Assembly (NCBI GenBank): GCA_022495995.1
Contig: JAFEMH010000519.1
Location: 434,001-498,000 of the forward strand
Source: Adenophora triphylla var. japonica
Lineage: Eukaryota > Streptophyta > Magnoliopsida > Asterales > Campanulaceae
Direction of reading: 5' to 3'
DNA: 64,000 bases
Shown: positions 11,597-23,127 of the stretch, in pieces
How the letters are laid out: each line of letters opens with the position of its first letter
Position numbering within the stretch: the stretch's first letter is position 1
The notes under the pieces: model-generated
Databases searched by the model: none
The model's input: only the letters and a program-made list of their open reading frames with translations
Told to the model about the DNA's origin: nothing
Translations under genes and position numbers: made by a program

Positions 11597-13670
11597 GGAC
11601 GAGGTATTCCGGGTGAGCGCACAACAACTCAACATAGACTTGTGGTACTTGATTTTCGAAGTAAGAGAATTTCGAGAAAGAGAAAACCACAGGTAGAACC
11701 TAGAATTAAGTGGTGGAGACTTCAAGGGGAGAATCAACAGAAATTTGTAGCTAAGATGGTCGATACCGGTATTTGGTCAGATAATATGGAGTATATGGAT
11801 ATAGATTCGGCTTGGACTAAGATGAGACATACCATAAAGGAGGTGGCGAAAGAAGTCCTTGGAGAATCTAGAGGAAACGTGCCACCAAGTAAGGACACAT
11901 CATGGTGGAACCAGGAAGTAAAACAAGCAATAAAGGGCAAGCGTGAATGCTACAAATTATTGGGGAAATGTAGGAGCGACGAGAACTATGAAAAGTATAA
12001 GGAAGCTAGGAGAGAAGCTAAGAAAGCAGTAAGCGACGCAAGAGCAAAGGTGAATCAGGAACTTTATGATAAGTTGGATACAAAAGAAGGGGAAAAGGAC
12101 ATCTACAGACTCGCTCGTATGAGGGATAAGAGGACAAGAGATATTGGGAAGGTTAAATGTGTGAAGGATGTAGAGCAAAGAGTTATAGTCGGGGATAAAG
12201 AGATAAAAGATAGATGGAGTTCGTACTTTGATACCTTGTTCAATGGCGGTCAAGAGCAGGATATTGGAGATTTAAATATCTCTTCGAGTATGGTTAATCG
12301 AGATTTTATGCGGAGAATTAAAAAGGGTGAAGTGGAAATGACAATGAAAAAGATGGATTGAAGAAAGCTGTAGGACCGGATGGAATACCAATTGAGGTTT
12401 GGAGATGTTTCGGGGAGAGGGGAATAGAGTGGTTAACAAAGCTATTTAACAAGATATGGAGAAGTAACACAATGCCATTGGAGTGGCGGAAGAGTACTCT
12501 GATCCCTTTGTATAAGAACAAAGGTGATGTCCAAGATTGTGCCAACTATCGGGGGATCAAACTAATGAGCCATACTATGAAACTTTGGAAAAGAGTGATT
12601 GCACAAAGGCTGAGAAAAATTGTGGATATTTCGGATAACCAATTTGGGTTTATCCGGGAAGATCGACTATGGAGGCAATATATCTTATGAGACAAACCAT
12701 GGAGAAATATCGAGATCAAAAGAAAGATTTGCATATGGTTTTCATTGATTTGGAGAAGGCGTATGATAAAGTGCCAAGAGAGGTACTTTGGTGGGCACTA
12801 GCAAAGAAGGGTGTTTCAAAGAAATATATTGATATTATCAAGGACATGTATAATGGAGTTAGTACTTGTGTACAGACTAGTGTTGGGAAGACTGAAGAGT
12901 TCCCTATAAAGATTAGAGTGCATCAAGGTTTCGCACTTAGCCCCCTTCTCTTTGCTTTGATAATGGACGAATTGACGAGGTCAGTCCAAGATGATATACC
13001 AAGGTGTATGTTGTTCGCAGATGATATTGTGCTGATTGATGAGACAAGAGAGGGTGTTGAAAGTAAATTGGAGTTGTGGAGACACACTTTGGAATCTCGA
13101 GGTTTTAGACTGAGCAGAAGCAAGACTGAGTATTTTCGCTATCTTGGATCCATTATCCAAAAGGATGGAGAATTAGATGAAGATGTGGCTCATAGTATTA
13201 AAGCGGGTTGGTTGAAGTGGAAGAGTGCCACAGGGTTTCTATGTGATCGCGGCATGCCCCATAGATTAAAGGGAAAATTCTACCGCACGGCAATTAGGCC
13301 GGCACTTCTTTACGGCACCGAATGTTGGGCCGTGAAACAGTGTCACGTGTATAAGATGAATGTGGCGGAGATGCGTATGCTTCGATGGATGTGCGGTCAT
13401 ACAAGAAATGATCGATTGGAGAATGAGGTGATCAGAGGTAAAGTAGGAGTTGCACCCATTGAGGATAAAATGAGGAAAAACCGTCTAAGGTGGTTTGGCA
13501 TGTGAGGAGGAGACCGAGTGATGCCCCGGTTAGGAGGCCGGAACAGTGGGGAAATGATAGAATGGCGAGGGTTAGGGGAAGATCCAAACAAACTTGGATT
13601 ATAGTGATTGAAAATGATATGAGTTTACTTGGAGTGGATGAAAGTATGGTGTTGAAGAGGCAGGAGTGAG
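11597..13670 (+). pseudogene. RTE LINE endonuclease end plus reverse transcriptase, three frameshifts
   Basis: The largest pieces are 11642-12361, 12358-12690 and 12669-13505, then a short tail reading RRRPSDAPVRRPEQWG. Visible motifs are: the endonuclease end QHRLVVLDF; AVGPDGIPIEVW and YKNKGD, then NYRGI (early RT blocks); [12 protein letters not shown] (first catalytic aspartate); [12 protein letters not shown]; the catalytic FADD at about 13010; and [10 protein letters not shown], then the C-terminal [12 protein letters not shown] region. Frames break at about 12359, 12670 and 13500, each fitting a one- or two-base indel. Retrotransposition activity is lost. Confidence 0.85.
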
Positions 13671-13701
13671 GGCAAAAATTCATGTGGGGGGTTGATTTTT
13701 A

Positions 13702-13738
<37 letters not shown>

Positions 13739-13740
13739 TT

Positions 13741-14680
13741 TAATTTTTAGAGTTGGTCTTACAAAAAACGTGTTTTTCCTGGCACTTAGGAAAAACGTGT
13801 TTTGTTTTCCCCGTTTTTGTCAGTGCCAGTTTAACAAAGTGCCAGTGTGACAAAGTGTCAGTGCATGTGTAAATGAGTGCCAGTGTAAAAAAGTGTCAGT
13901 ACCAGTTTAACAAAGTGTCAGTACCAGTTTAACAAAGTGCCAGTGCATGTGTAACAAAGTGCCAGTGTAATGCCAGTTTAACAAAGTGCCAATTTAACAA
14001 AGTGCCAATGTTAGTGTAACAAAGTGCCAGTGTAAAAAAGTGCCAGTGTATGTATATTAAGTGTCAGTTTATAAACTAACACTGGTACTTTGTTACACTA
14101 ACACTGACACTTTGTTAAACTAACACTGGCACTTGTTTTACACTAACATCGGCACTTTGTTTCACTAACATTAACACTTTGTAACACTAATACTGACACT
14201 TTTTTACACTGGTACTGGCACTATTTTACATTAACACCGACACTTTTAGATGTGTAAACTTAATAATAAAAAATCCCAATTCAACCCACCCAACCTCAAA
14301 ATTCTTTCTGGCTCTAACATAAATTAAGGAGAGGAAAATCAAAATAGAATGATCTTTGTCTACCCATCACATATTGGCCAATGATGTGTGTCGTGCTAAG
14401 GCACAGAAAGAATTGAGAAGAACAAAATTGATTACACATCAATTTAGTGACCATATTGAACAATTTTCTGGATACAGTAGATTGATTGACATTGGCGCAT
14501 GAAATAGCTTGGCGACAAGGAGCTTCACGACGACGGAGTTGGCGTGTTGCAGTGACGGAGCGGGAGAGCCGATATGAAGAAAGTGGAAGACTACGGCAAT
14601 CACGACGCGTTATTTCAAAACCCGTTTTTCCTATTATTCAGGAAAAACTGGTTTTTTGTGAGATTTTGGCTAATTTTTAT
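13741..14680. mobile_element. foldback-like TIR element inserted in LINE 3' UTR
   Basis: The left terminus (13743-13806) and right terminus (14616-14679) are imperfect inverted copies of about 60 bp. The left reads ACAAAAAACGTGTTTTTCCT then GGAAAAACGTGTTTTG; the reverse complement of the right reads ACAAAAAACCAGTTTTTCCT then GGAAAAACGGGTTTTG. It contains a short-unit minisatellite that reverses direction at its centre (13820-14245) and about 370 bp of unique sequence (14250-14615). The flanking ATT tracts prevent a clear target duplication call. Its build resembles foldback MULE-type elements, but the superfamily is not proven. Confidence 0.6.
13820..14245. repeat. inverted minisatellite (giant hairpin)
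   Basis: The left arm is made of AGTGCCAGTGTAACAAA-like units of 15-20 bp (13820-14065). The right arm is made of the complementary type, CACTTTGTTACACTAACACTGG (14078-14245). The switch is a perfect palindrome AGTTTATAAACT centred at 14071/14072. Transcribed or single-stranded, it would form a long imperfect hairpin. Confidence 0.85.
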
Positions 14681-14719
14681 TATTTTTATTTTTATTTTAT
14701 TTAATTATTATTATTATTA

Positions 14720-14785
<66 letters not shown>

Positions 14786-14790
14786 ATATG
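14681..14790. repeat. ATT/TTA trinucleotide microsatellite
   Basis: About 80 bp of nearly pure (ATT)n (14704-14785) matches the shorter tract at 13702-13740 on the other side of the TIR element. The element appears to have landed in, or duplicated, one A/T tract of the LINE 3' end. Confidence 0.85.
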
Positions 14791-14966
14791 AGGATTCATG
14801 TTAGCCGACCCCAAATTATATTGGGACTAAGGCTTTGTTGTTGTTAGTGTTGTTGTTGTTGTGATGCATAACATACATAATATTTAATAATTTTCTTTTG
14901 TAATATTAACAAAGTTACCTATGTATACATGTTTGTAATTAGTGGTTTAATATAATTTTGTAATTA

Positions 14967-15244
14967 CTCCCTCCGTCTCAATAGTAGCTTCCCATTTTGC
15001 CATTTTGGGTGTCCCGTTAATAGCTTCCACTTTCCTTTTTTGGCAAAGGAATCTTTACTATTCCCTCCACTCATTCTCTCTCCTACATTATTTTAATACT
15101 CACAACACTATTATAATTTACTATTCCCTCCACTCATTCTCTCTCCTATTTTCAAATTACACTCACAACATTTTTACTTTCTCCTCATTTTATTAATTTG
15201 CGCGCAACCCAAAAATTGGGCAGCTACTATTGGGACGGAGGGAG
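14967..15244. mobile_element. mariner-type MITE (278 bp), TA target duplication
   Basis: Its termini are CTCCCTCCGTCTCAATAGTA and the complement of TACTATTGGGACGGAGGGAG. TA flanks both sides (14965-14966, 15245-15246). The interior has a repeated phrase TTTACTATTCCCTCCACTCA (about 15053 and 15116). It is non-coding. Confidence 0.85.
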
Positions 15245-15309
15245 TATTATTTTATAAACATATCTTTATATATAAACACTAAATCGACGTATGAATTTTG
15301 TTTAACTTA

Positions 15310-15450
15310 TATTTTGTCGATATTTTTTGTTAAGGGCCCTTTATTTATCTTTCGCCTGGGGGTCCCTAAAACTCTAGAACCGGCTCTGATTGACTTGACC
15401 AAACAAAAGTAGATTTTCTTTCCATTTACCATATGTTCTGTTCATAATAC
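15310..15450. other. spacer with possible hAT-end remnant
   Basis: AGAACCGGCTCTG at about 15375 resembles the end of a plant hAT element, but no matching left end or 8 bp duplication was found. Confidence 0.25.
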
Positions 15451-15944
15451 TAAGACCATCGACAATGGAGTGAAAAATGGGTGTTGAAAAAAATTTTAGG
15501 TGTTGAAACCATTGCAAGGTGTGTTGAAAGAGCGTTGAAATTTTTTTTGTGTTGAAATTTTTCAACATGTTGATAAAATGAGATGGGGTCGGATTCAATG
15601 ACACGTGGAGACCTCGGATTGGGTCGACATGGCGTACACGCGCCGACAGAGGCGCATGTATGGAGGCGGAAATTCATTTTTTTTAATTGGGACATGTGGC
15701 ATGCTATGATTGGCTGGTTGAATTTCAGATTTTTTTATTCGATTTCTTTGACCTCATTTATTTTATAATAAATTAATTTTTAAAAAATCTTTTTTTACAC
15801 CAAAATTCATAATTTTTTCCCCTATAAATAGACTTGTTTCATTTGTTTTGGACACAGAAAAAAAACCCTCTTTTTCTCCTATAAATTTGTTAATTATCCT
15901 TTATTAATTTTCCTTTTTCATTTTTTCAATAACTTTGTAGTGAA

Positions 15945-17060
15945 ATGGATCCCAATAATAACCATTTCAACACTCAAAATTCAGGTAATTTTCCTTTTAA
16001 CTACAACATTCCTAATACTTTTCAATTCGAAAATCAATCTTCCAATCAACCACGTCCTTAAAACATATCAAATTTTTGTTTTCCATCAAATTTCAACATG
16101 CCTTCAGTTGTGCCAAATTTTCATCCATATTATGGGATGCAATTTCAACGACCCTCTTATTATAATCCTAATCCTCATATGCCTATGGAAAATGAAAATG
16201 TTGAAAATTATGGAGCATCAGAATTTCTAGAATTTTCAACACAAATGGCTCTTGATAGCATGAGCGGTGCTCACGAAGACGCACGAACTGCAGAGGGTTC
16301 AACCACTGCTCGCAAAAGAAGCCCCAAATGGACCACTAATGAAAATTTAGTGCAAATTAGTGGGTGGATTAAATATGGAACATACAGTATTATCGGGAGA
16401 AATGAGAAAGGCGATACATATTGGGGTAAAATTGCAGATTACTGTAACGACCATTGCTCATTTGACCCTCCCCGTGATGGAGTTGCCTGCAGAAATCATT
16501 ACAATTATATCAACAAGATATTGAGCAAATGGATATGTGCTTATGATAATAACGCTAAGCGTATAAAACAAAGCGGGTGGTCGGAGAATGATGTAAAGCA
16601 AAAGCTCATGAACTATGTAAAAGTAGTAACAATACCAATTTTACTTTGATGTCAGAGTGGCATGCTCTCCGAGATAAACCACGTTACGGAAGTCAGGTCG
16701 GAGGAAATACGGAATCTGGTAGCATTGGATCTAAGAGAGCACGTTGATTCAAACTCGGTTGGATCCATTCCTCGTCTTATGGAAAGGGAGGCAACTAAGA
16801 AAAAGAGTAAAAAAAAAGATAAGAGAGAAGGCTTGGAAGTGGTAAACGAAGAGTGGACAAAATTTAAACAATTCAAAGAGAAATAGTTGGATCGATTGGA
16901 CAAGATAGACACACAACAAGAGGAGGCAAACAAATTAATGAAAGACAAGAATCAGGCTAAAAAGATGAAATTGTGGATGAAGTTAAGTTAGAAGGAGCAT
17001 CTTGATGATCAGAGCAAACAAATTTTTGAAATGTTGAGTGTCGAACTATTTGAAAATTAA
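15945..17060 (+). pseudogene. Harbinger ORF1, Myb/SANT-like accessory protein, broken
   Basis: The ATG at 15945 (MDPNNNHF) opens an Asn/Pro/Phe-rich N-terminus. Codon 39 is TAA where the frame suggests CAA. The same frame resumes to 16649 with the trihelix/SANT-like segment RSPKWTTNENLVQISGWI and KIADYCNDHCSF then RNHYNYIN. A frameshift near 16640 moves to NFTLMSEWHALRDKPRYGSQ, and further breaks lead to a Lys/Glu-rich coiled tail ending at 17060. In this superfamily ORF1 helps the transposase bind and enter the nucleus. This copy cannot make a full protein. Confidence 0.8.
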
Positions 17061-17442
17061 ATTTCTGCTTTAATGTGTGTATTCTAGCTTTATGTCGGTT
17101 TTCTGCAATGATGTACTGCTTTAATGTGTGTTTTCTAGCTTTATGTCGGTTTTCTGCAATGATGTACTGCTTTAATGTGTGTCAATTTCGACCACTCAAC
17201 TTGAATAAAATCCTTATCTTTTAATTAAATCTATTTCATTCTATTTTGGAGTTCGTCAACATTAATGACTCAACTTGAATGCAATCCTTATCTTTTAATT
17301 AACTCAATTTAATTCTTACATTCAAGTCCATCAACATCAACCGCTCAATTTCTTATAAATAACATCCTCTTGATATTCTTCCTACCCACTCAATTCCTTC
17401 TAAATAACACCCTATTGGTATTCTTCCTACATACAAATTTAA

Positions 17443-18729
17443 ATGGATCCATCCGAATTTCCTTTTGATATCGAAGCCTACAAAAGGCAATTTGAATTTG
17501 AGGAGAGGTTTATCGTCAATCGGTATAGAGAGCGTCGCAATAAAATATTAGAAGATACACCTCGTGCTAAGAGAAGATATTTCAATAGAGATCACGCTTC
17601 GGCAAACCTGAGATTTGTTGACGACTACTTTTTCGAAAATGCTACGTACAAAGAATTTTTTCGCCGACGATATCGGATGCAGAAACATGTATTCCTTTGA
17701 ATTGTCGGGGACCTTTCAAGCCATAACAACTACTTCGCACAAAGATATGATGCTGCCAATAAAGAAGGCATATCTCCATTAGCAAAAAGTACCACAGCCA
17801 TGCGAATGTTAGCATATGGTATGTCGGCCGATACTATTGATGTAAATACATAAAAATAGGAGGTACTACAGCATTGGAGACGTTAAGACGATTATGCAAA
17901 GGAATCATTTAATTGTATGAGCAAGAGTGCTTGAGAGCCCCAAATGAAGATGACCTGCAAAGAATACATGTTAGTGAGATGCAGGTTCCCAGGGATGATC
18001 GGGAGTATTGATTGCATGCACTGAGAATGGAAAAATTGTCCTACGGCTTGGGAAGGTCAATTTACTTGAGGTGATAAGGGAACTACCACGGTTATTCTTG
18101 AAGCAGTTGCCTCTCATGATTTATGGATCTGGCATGCCTTTTTCGAATGTTCGGGCATATTGAACGATATAAATGTTCTGGACCGATCACCAGTGTTTGA
18201 TGATGTTGAACAAGGAAATACTCCACGAGTCAACTTTTTTGTGAATCAACGTTCGTATAATATGGTGTATTATCTTGCTGACGGTATCTACCCTTCTTAT
18301 CCGACTTTCGTCAAATCAGTTAGACTTCCTCAAAGTGAACAAGATAAGTTATTTGCAAAATATCAGGAGGGATGTCGGAAGGATATAGAACGTGCATTTG
18401 GAGTGCTCCAAGCTCGATTTAAAATCATTCGAGAACCAACTCGAATGTGCAACATCAACGACTTGGCTATCGTCATGAGGTCATATATCATATTACATAA
18501 TATGATTGTTGAGGATGAACAAGATACGTATTCTCAGAATTGGACCGACTATGATCAATCCGAGGCAAGTGAGTCTAGTACACAGCAACCATTCTCGACT
18601 GATGTACTACCTGCATTTGCAAATCATGTGCGTGCTAAATCGGAATTGCGTGATCCAAAAGTTCATCACGAATTGCATGCGGATCTAATCAAGCACAAAT
18701 GGACAAAGTTCGAAATGTTTTGCGATTAA
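17443..18729 (+). pseudogene. PIF/Harbinger DDE transposase, broken by stop codons
   Basis: It starts MDPSEFPFDIEAY and runs through NRDHASANLRFVDDYF and RRYRMQKHVF. The next codon is TGA (CGA expected), followed by IVGDLSNHNNYFAQRYDA, then more breaks around 17850-17930. The first catalytic region reads GSIDCMH-stop-EW at about 18008-18030, a TGG-to-TGA change in the conserved CMHWEW motif. Another TGA for CGA lies at about 18070. The last third is open (18160-18729): NDINVLDRSPVF, NQRSYNMVYYLADGIYP, then CRKDIERAFGVLQARFKII, the region with the final acidic catalytic residue. Inactive; it is the HARBI1-type family. Confidence 0.9.
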
Positions 18730-19212
18730 AAATTATTTTTAAGTCTTGTAATGTGTGATTTAATAGTTTTATTGTATTGTGAGTCGAGTCTATTGTATCG
18801 TATGCTTATTTGTCTTTAAGTACTTGTGACGCGAGCTAAGCTTATTGTAACTTTTATTTGTTTTAATAATAATTATCGTCATTTTTCGTATTTAGTTAAT
18901 TGTGATTACAGAAAATTAATTAAGTGTGAAGTATTTTTGTTAATTATAAATGATAATAATAATAATAATTTTACTAATCATAAAAATAAAGAATATAAAA
19001 TAAAATAAAAGTGGTGGGTATAGGATGATGAGTTGAAAGGGTGTTGAATTTTTATAAACAAAACCAATGTACGGTGTAAAAGTTGAAAGGATGTTGATAA
19101 ATTAGATGAAGGAGAGAAAAGTTGATGTGGAGTGGTAAAATGGGTGTTACTGAATGGTGTTGAAACCATTGTACACGGTCTAAGATAACTTCCATTCACT
19201 TTACAAACCTAT

Positions 19213-20809
19213 CTATTTGAGAAAGTCAACTCCTTCCTCACATTTTAGCATGTCATCTTCGTAAGCACACTCACGAATTTCTCCCACCAAATGGCTTGCT
19301 TTTGATGATTCTCGTTCCCAATCTGTCTTGTATATCACTGTCAACATTGAGAATACACATGCGACCTGAGCCGCCAAAAGCCCATAACAAAGGCCCAAGA
19401 ATTCCAGCTTCCATACAAAGGTTAAAGCTATTGCTACTGGTGCGCCTACCAAGTAGAATGAGTAGAAGTTAATTCCTGCTGCAACAGCAGGCCTAGCACT
19501 TCCTCTGAGAACCCCACAACATGTGGTTTGTGGGCAGTTGGCGAGTTCACATAATCCAACTATTGGTAGAGCTGCCATTGTTAGTGCTAGAACTTCTGAG
19601 TCGTTTGTGAACACTCTGCCCCATGATTCTCTTCCTAAGGTGGTCCATAACACACCACACACTGAAGTTAGGAGTGAAAGCCCTATGGCTACTACTGTTG
19701 CTAAACGAGCCTTACCTGGTCTACCTGCTCCGAGCTCGTTTCCCACTCGGGTGGAGACAGACATGCTAAGTGATGAAGGCAATGTATACAGAAGAGATGT
19801 TGTTTGTATGACTATAGCTGATGTTGCAAGGGAAACTCGGGGTTCATAAAGATAACCTGCCACAAGTGTCATGAACTCGTACCACCACCACTCCAAACAT
19901 ACTGCTAAACAGCTTGGTATCGCAAGTCGAAGTAGTACACCCCATTCCTCCCCTAGTGAGCCTTTTGAAGAAATAGGGATGGAGTTTGTTACTAGTGGCT
20001 TGGACAAAGGGTCCTTTGGGGTGCGAGTGAAGAATATGTAACATAGAAGGAAAACCAATGTACTGAAGTTTGCGATAAAGGTCGAAACTGCTATTCCCTG
20101 GACCCCAAGGTGGAGAGAGAAGGCCAAAATGATGGTGATTGGTAGGAGCAAAAGTGTTGCAAGTAAAGTGCACCACAATAACGGCCATGTTTCCCCTTTG
20201 CTTCGTAAGTAGATACGTAAAGGATGAAGAAGGCTAATAGCGATAAGATCTGGAGCAGCGTTTCTGCAGTAAAGACCGGCAATATGTGTTATTTCTGGAT
20301 CTTGATGGAGCATAAGCATGAGAGGTTCAAGGTTAATCCATAGCATTCCAATAGGAAGTGATGCAAAGAGTAGCATAAGGATCGTCCTACGTAGATTAAG
20401 AGAAGCTATGGTCGAGTTTTTTGAACCAAAGGCCTGGCTGCAAAGTGGCTCCATCCCCATGGCTAATCCTGATAGAACTGAGTAGCCAGAAATGTTGGTG
20501 AAGCCAATGGCTAATGCACCGCCTGCTAGCTCAAGGCTTCCTAGCCTTCCCATGCAAGCAACTGTAATCAGGTTTCTGAGATAGCCCAGCAAGCCCATGA
20601 CCAGTATAGGGAACCCTATGTCGGTCATGTTCTTCATCTCCTCCACCACCTACCATAATCACATAATTAACTGTTAGATTGATTATTTTGTTTGAAGAGA
20701 AGATTATTGAGCTCTTTAAGTTGAAGGTTCATACCTCTAGAAATGATGGTTGCTTTTGAATTTGCTCTGCTACCATCTCTTTTTCCTTTGGCTTATTCCT
20801 CTGTTTCAT
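19213..20809 (-). CDS. MATE/DTX family multidrug and toxin extrusion transporter, two exons
   Basis: Exon 1 is 20735-20809 (25 codons, MKQRNKPKEKEMVAEQIQKQ then PSFLE) and exon 2 is 19213-20649. They are joined by an 85 bp GT-AG intron (20650-20734) in phase 0, giving about 503 residues, a normal MATE length. About twelve membrane segments are visible. MATE landmarks are CSQAFGS (about residues 95-101), CLEWWWYEFM (276-285) and RVGNELGAG (326-334), and the two MatE halves span about 35-195 and 255-420. Proteins of this family are secondary H+ or Na+ antiporters that export organic compounds or hormones, or load them into vacuoles. The Lys-rich cytosolic start and overall sequence suggest the plant DTX48-56 clade, but the substrate is unknown. 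I see no disruption. The three-fold duplicated region starts just upstream. Confidence 0.93.
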
Positions 20810-20910
20810 GCTTTCTTGTGTTTGATAGTTTGGGAGGGTTTATAACGGGGTATATCCTTATATTGTGTGCAAAGTACACTTTAGAGGGAGAGAGAGAGAG
20901 AGGTTGCTAG
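20810..20910 (-). promoter_or_regulatory. probable MATE core promoter and 5' leader
   Basis: Reading the minus strand toward the ATG at 20809, there is a CT-rich tract (complement of the GA repeat at 20886-20904), then ATATAAGGATATA at about 20849-20866, a TATA-like element 45-55 bp before the ATG. Pyrimidine tracts next to a TATA box are common in plant promoters. The same GA tract and TATA stretch recur at 36490-36560 without a coding region. Confidence 0.45.
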
Positions 20911-22911
20911 TTTGTAAGAAGAATGTGGAGTCTTATAGGGTGGTGGTAGAGGTTTAGTTTCTGCTTTAAAATTGTATAGACAAGCGAATACAATTATGTC
21001 AAATAAGCTAGACAACGTGTATTAACCTAGTAGAGATTTTCTATCCACCCACTGTTCCAGCTATCTTGTCAATTTCCCAAATATAGAACATTTTTACTTT
21101 CTCACCTAAAAGACTTGTGCAGAAATGCTATCTTACCAAGACTGATGTTCTCATGAATAAATTCTGGTGGTCAGGGATACAATCAGTAGTGTTATTTTCT
21201 TCGTATTAATACAGTCTACTGTGTTCTCTTTTATTTTCTCTTTTCTGCCCCCTGGGCACATAGTTGCCCTCTTGGCCTCTCTAAAGTTTTCTAGATATTT
21301 AATGTCAATAATTTAGAAGGCCATTGGTGGAGCTGTTATAATTAGGTTACTCTAAGAGAAGCTCAGAAGCGACCTTATATGACCAGTAGGGAAGCAGTGG
21401 AGTGATGTAGAGTGGCTTTAGTATTATAAAATCAGTATTTGCAGTTACATACTTTTTATTATGCAAAAGAATTCACCATGTTACACTTTATTGTTTGTAT
21501 CATACCAAGCAAGTAAAGACTTTATTACCAACTTCTGGTGAAGTCCTTTATTTTTCCTGTGGGGGTGAGAGGAGATGGGAACTCTTGGTGCTCCAAACTG
21601 AAGTAGATCTTAAAGTATTTAAGACGTATGGATAATAAGATCGTATCGAATGAAAATTACAATATATTGCCAACGTGTAATGTTTGTATTTAGGAGGATT
21701 ACAACATGTAGTGTGAGCATCAAGACTTTAACTAAGATATGGAGATTTCTCAATTGTGTGAAGGACCACAATAAAGGTTGCGTTTAATTATGAGAGTTAG
21801 GTAAACCTTTAGGGCTAAATGACAAAGAAGCTCTATGTACTGGAGAATGGGATGGTCTGTGGTTCAGGTCCATGTCACATATTTAAGCTGAAGCTTCTAT
21901 ACCGAGAAAGCATGTAATGTCACATGCTATCTAAGATTCCTATTATGGATTCTGAACTGAACGTGGGAACATCCGGTTTTTACTACTTGGATACTCTTAT
22001 TCCAAGAAAGTTAATACAACAAACCTTCTTTCTTTCACATCATCTTTCCCTTCTCTGTAATTTGGTATTTTATTGAACTCTCTCTCTCTCTCTCCCCTCA
22101 GCAATGGTATTCTATTGGAGATCACTCATTAGAATATATGCAATACTTGCAGCTATTTGCTCTGTTAGTTAATTTTGGATCTTCGCAAGTGCAAATAGTA
22201 ATAAAAGTACATTCTGTCTTTATTTGTAGGTACATGATATAAGCATCATTGTGGGAATCATAGAGCTGTTTTTAAACCCATACATAATTTAATCACTACA
22301 TGTATGTGATTGATGTCTGTTTACATATCTAAATTATTTGAACTGGATATACCCTTCGTGCCTCCTTGTATTAACATTACATGATTTATATGACTCTATT
22401 ATGTGATCACCACTTGTTCACTCTTTCATTTACTGAACATATTAATTTATTTGATAAAATTTTGTCAGTAAAAATTTGAAATTTCTAAATCGCTGTTTTG
22501 GTGTTAGCATTAGGACTTCCGCTCTTGCAAGCACAGTGTTAGAGTGAGCATAATTATCGTATGGTGCATAAACATCGAGGCATGTAATAACAGTTCTAAT
22601 TTGATTCTACTTTCTTTAACAAACATGATTCCTTACATCTGCTAACTATTTTTTTTCAACACCCCTCCGGCCCTCTCTTCGCATTAGTGTACTTACAAAA
22701 TAAATAATCTCCTTGTTACACTTATATGAAACCATGCATGTGCATTTAGTTACACCAAATGGCTGACAAATCAATCATTATCACATGATAATAATAATAA
22801 TCCCCACTTCTAGTAATCTTGTAGACAAATTTACACCTCCCACCCAATACCGTTTCAATTTTCCCATAGTATGGTTGGTAAGAGAGATTGTACCATCTCC
22901 AACAGTCACGT

Positions 22912-23127
22912 CACTGGCGGAGCTATGTAGGAAATGGGGGCAATTGCCCCCATTTGATTAATTCTTTTTGACTAGTTCAAATGTTGTAAGAACTTTGGGA
23001 TTTTAGTGCAATTGATTGAAACTTGCCCCCGTTTGTGTAAATAAAAAAATGGACTAATTTTTTGGTCCCCTTTTAATCAGTGAAATAGATTTTGCCCCCC
23101 AATAAAAAAATTCTGGCTCCGCCACTG
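22912..23127. mobile_element. hAT-type MITE in unit 1 (216 bp)
   Basis: Its ends are CACTGGCGGAGC and GGCTCCGCCACTG, and its flanks are AGTCACGT and AGTCGCAT (6 of 8 match). The interior holds a palindrome around GGGGGCAATTGCCCCC. The same insertion is in units 2 and 3, so it is older than the duplications. Confidence 0.85.

Larger units (their letters stand above)
11597..14868 (+). mobile_element. RTE-type LINE, 5'-truncated, 3' UTR split by a TIR element
   Basis: Non-LTR retrotransposon of the RTE clade. It begins inside the last part of the endonuclease domain (IPGERTTTQHRLVV), the usual outcome of 5' truncation, and continues through reverse transcriptase. The 3' UTR has the plant RTE ending: GTTAGCCGACCCC, then GGGACTAAGGC, then (TTG)n at 14795-14868. 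Between the coding end (about 13670) and that ending lies a foldback element of about 0.94 kb bounded by ATT microsatellites (13700-13740 and 14700-14785). Copies of the same RTE tail recur at 39802, 40040 and 40540. Confidence 0.8.
15454..19180 (+). mobile_element. PIF/Harbinger DNA transposon, complete ends, decayed
   Basis: It is flanked by TAA on both sides (15451-15453, 19181-19183), the usual 3 bp target of this superfamily. The 15 bp ends are GACCATCGACAATGG and (reverse complement) GACCGTGTACAATGG, which match at 12 of 15 positions. GTGTTGAA-type subterminal words are repeated at both ends. It carries the two expected genes in the same direction: a Myb/SANT-like ORF1 (15945-17060) and a DDE transposase (17443-18729), both with premature stops. 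At 3.7 kb it is full-length sized. Confidence 0.9.

Noticed and set aside
14574..14786. 70-codon ORF with a long leucine run
   Set aside because: The leucines come from reading the ATT/TTA microsatellite, not from a protein.
19523..20188. Plus-strand 108-codon and minus-strand 114-codon ORFs inside the MATE gene
   Set aside because: Shadow frames of the MATE coding sequence, which has the correct domain content.
20886..20904. GA tract as a possible GAGA regulatory element
   Set aside because: GA/CT tracts are common 5' leader features in plants and vary between duplication units; I could not support a specific regulatory role.
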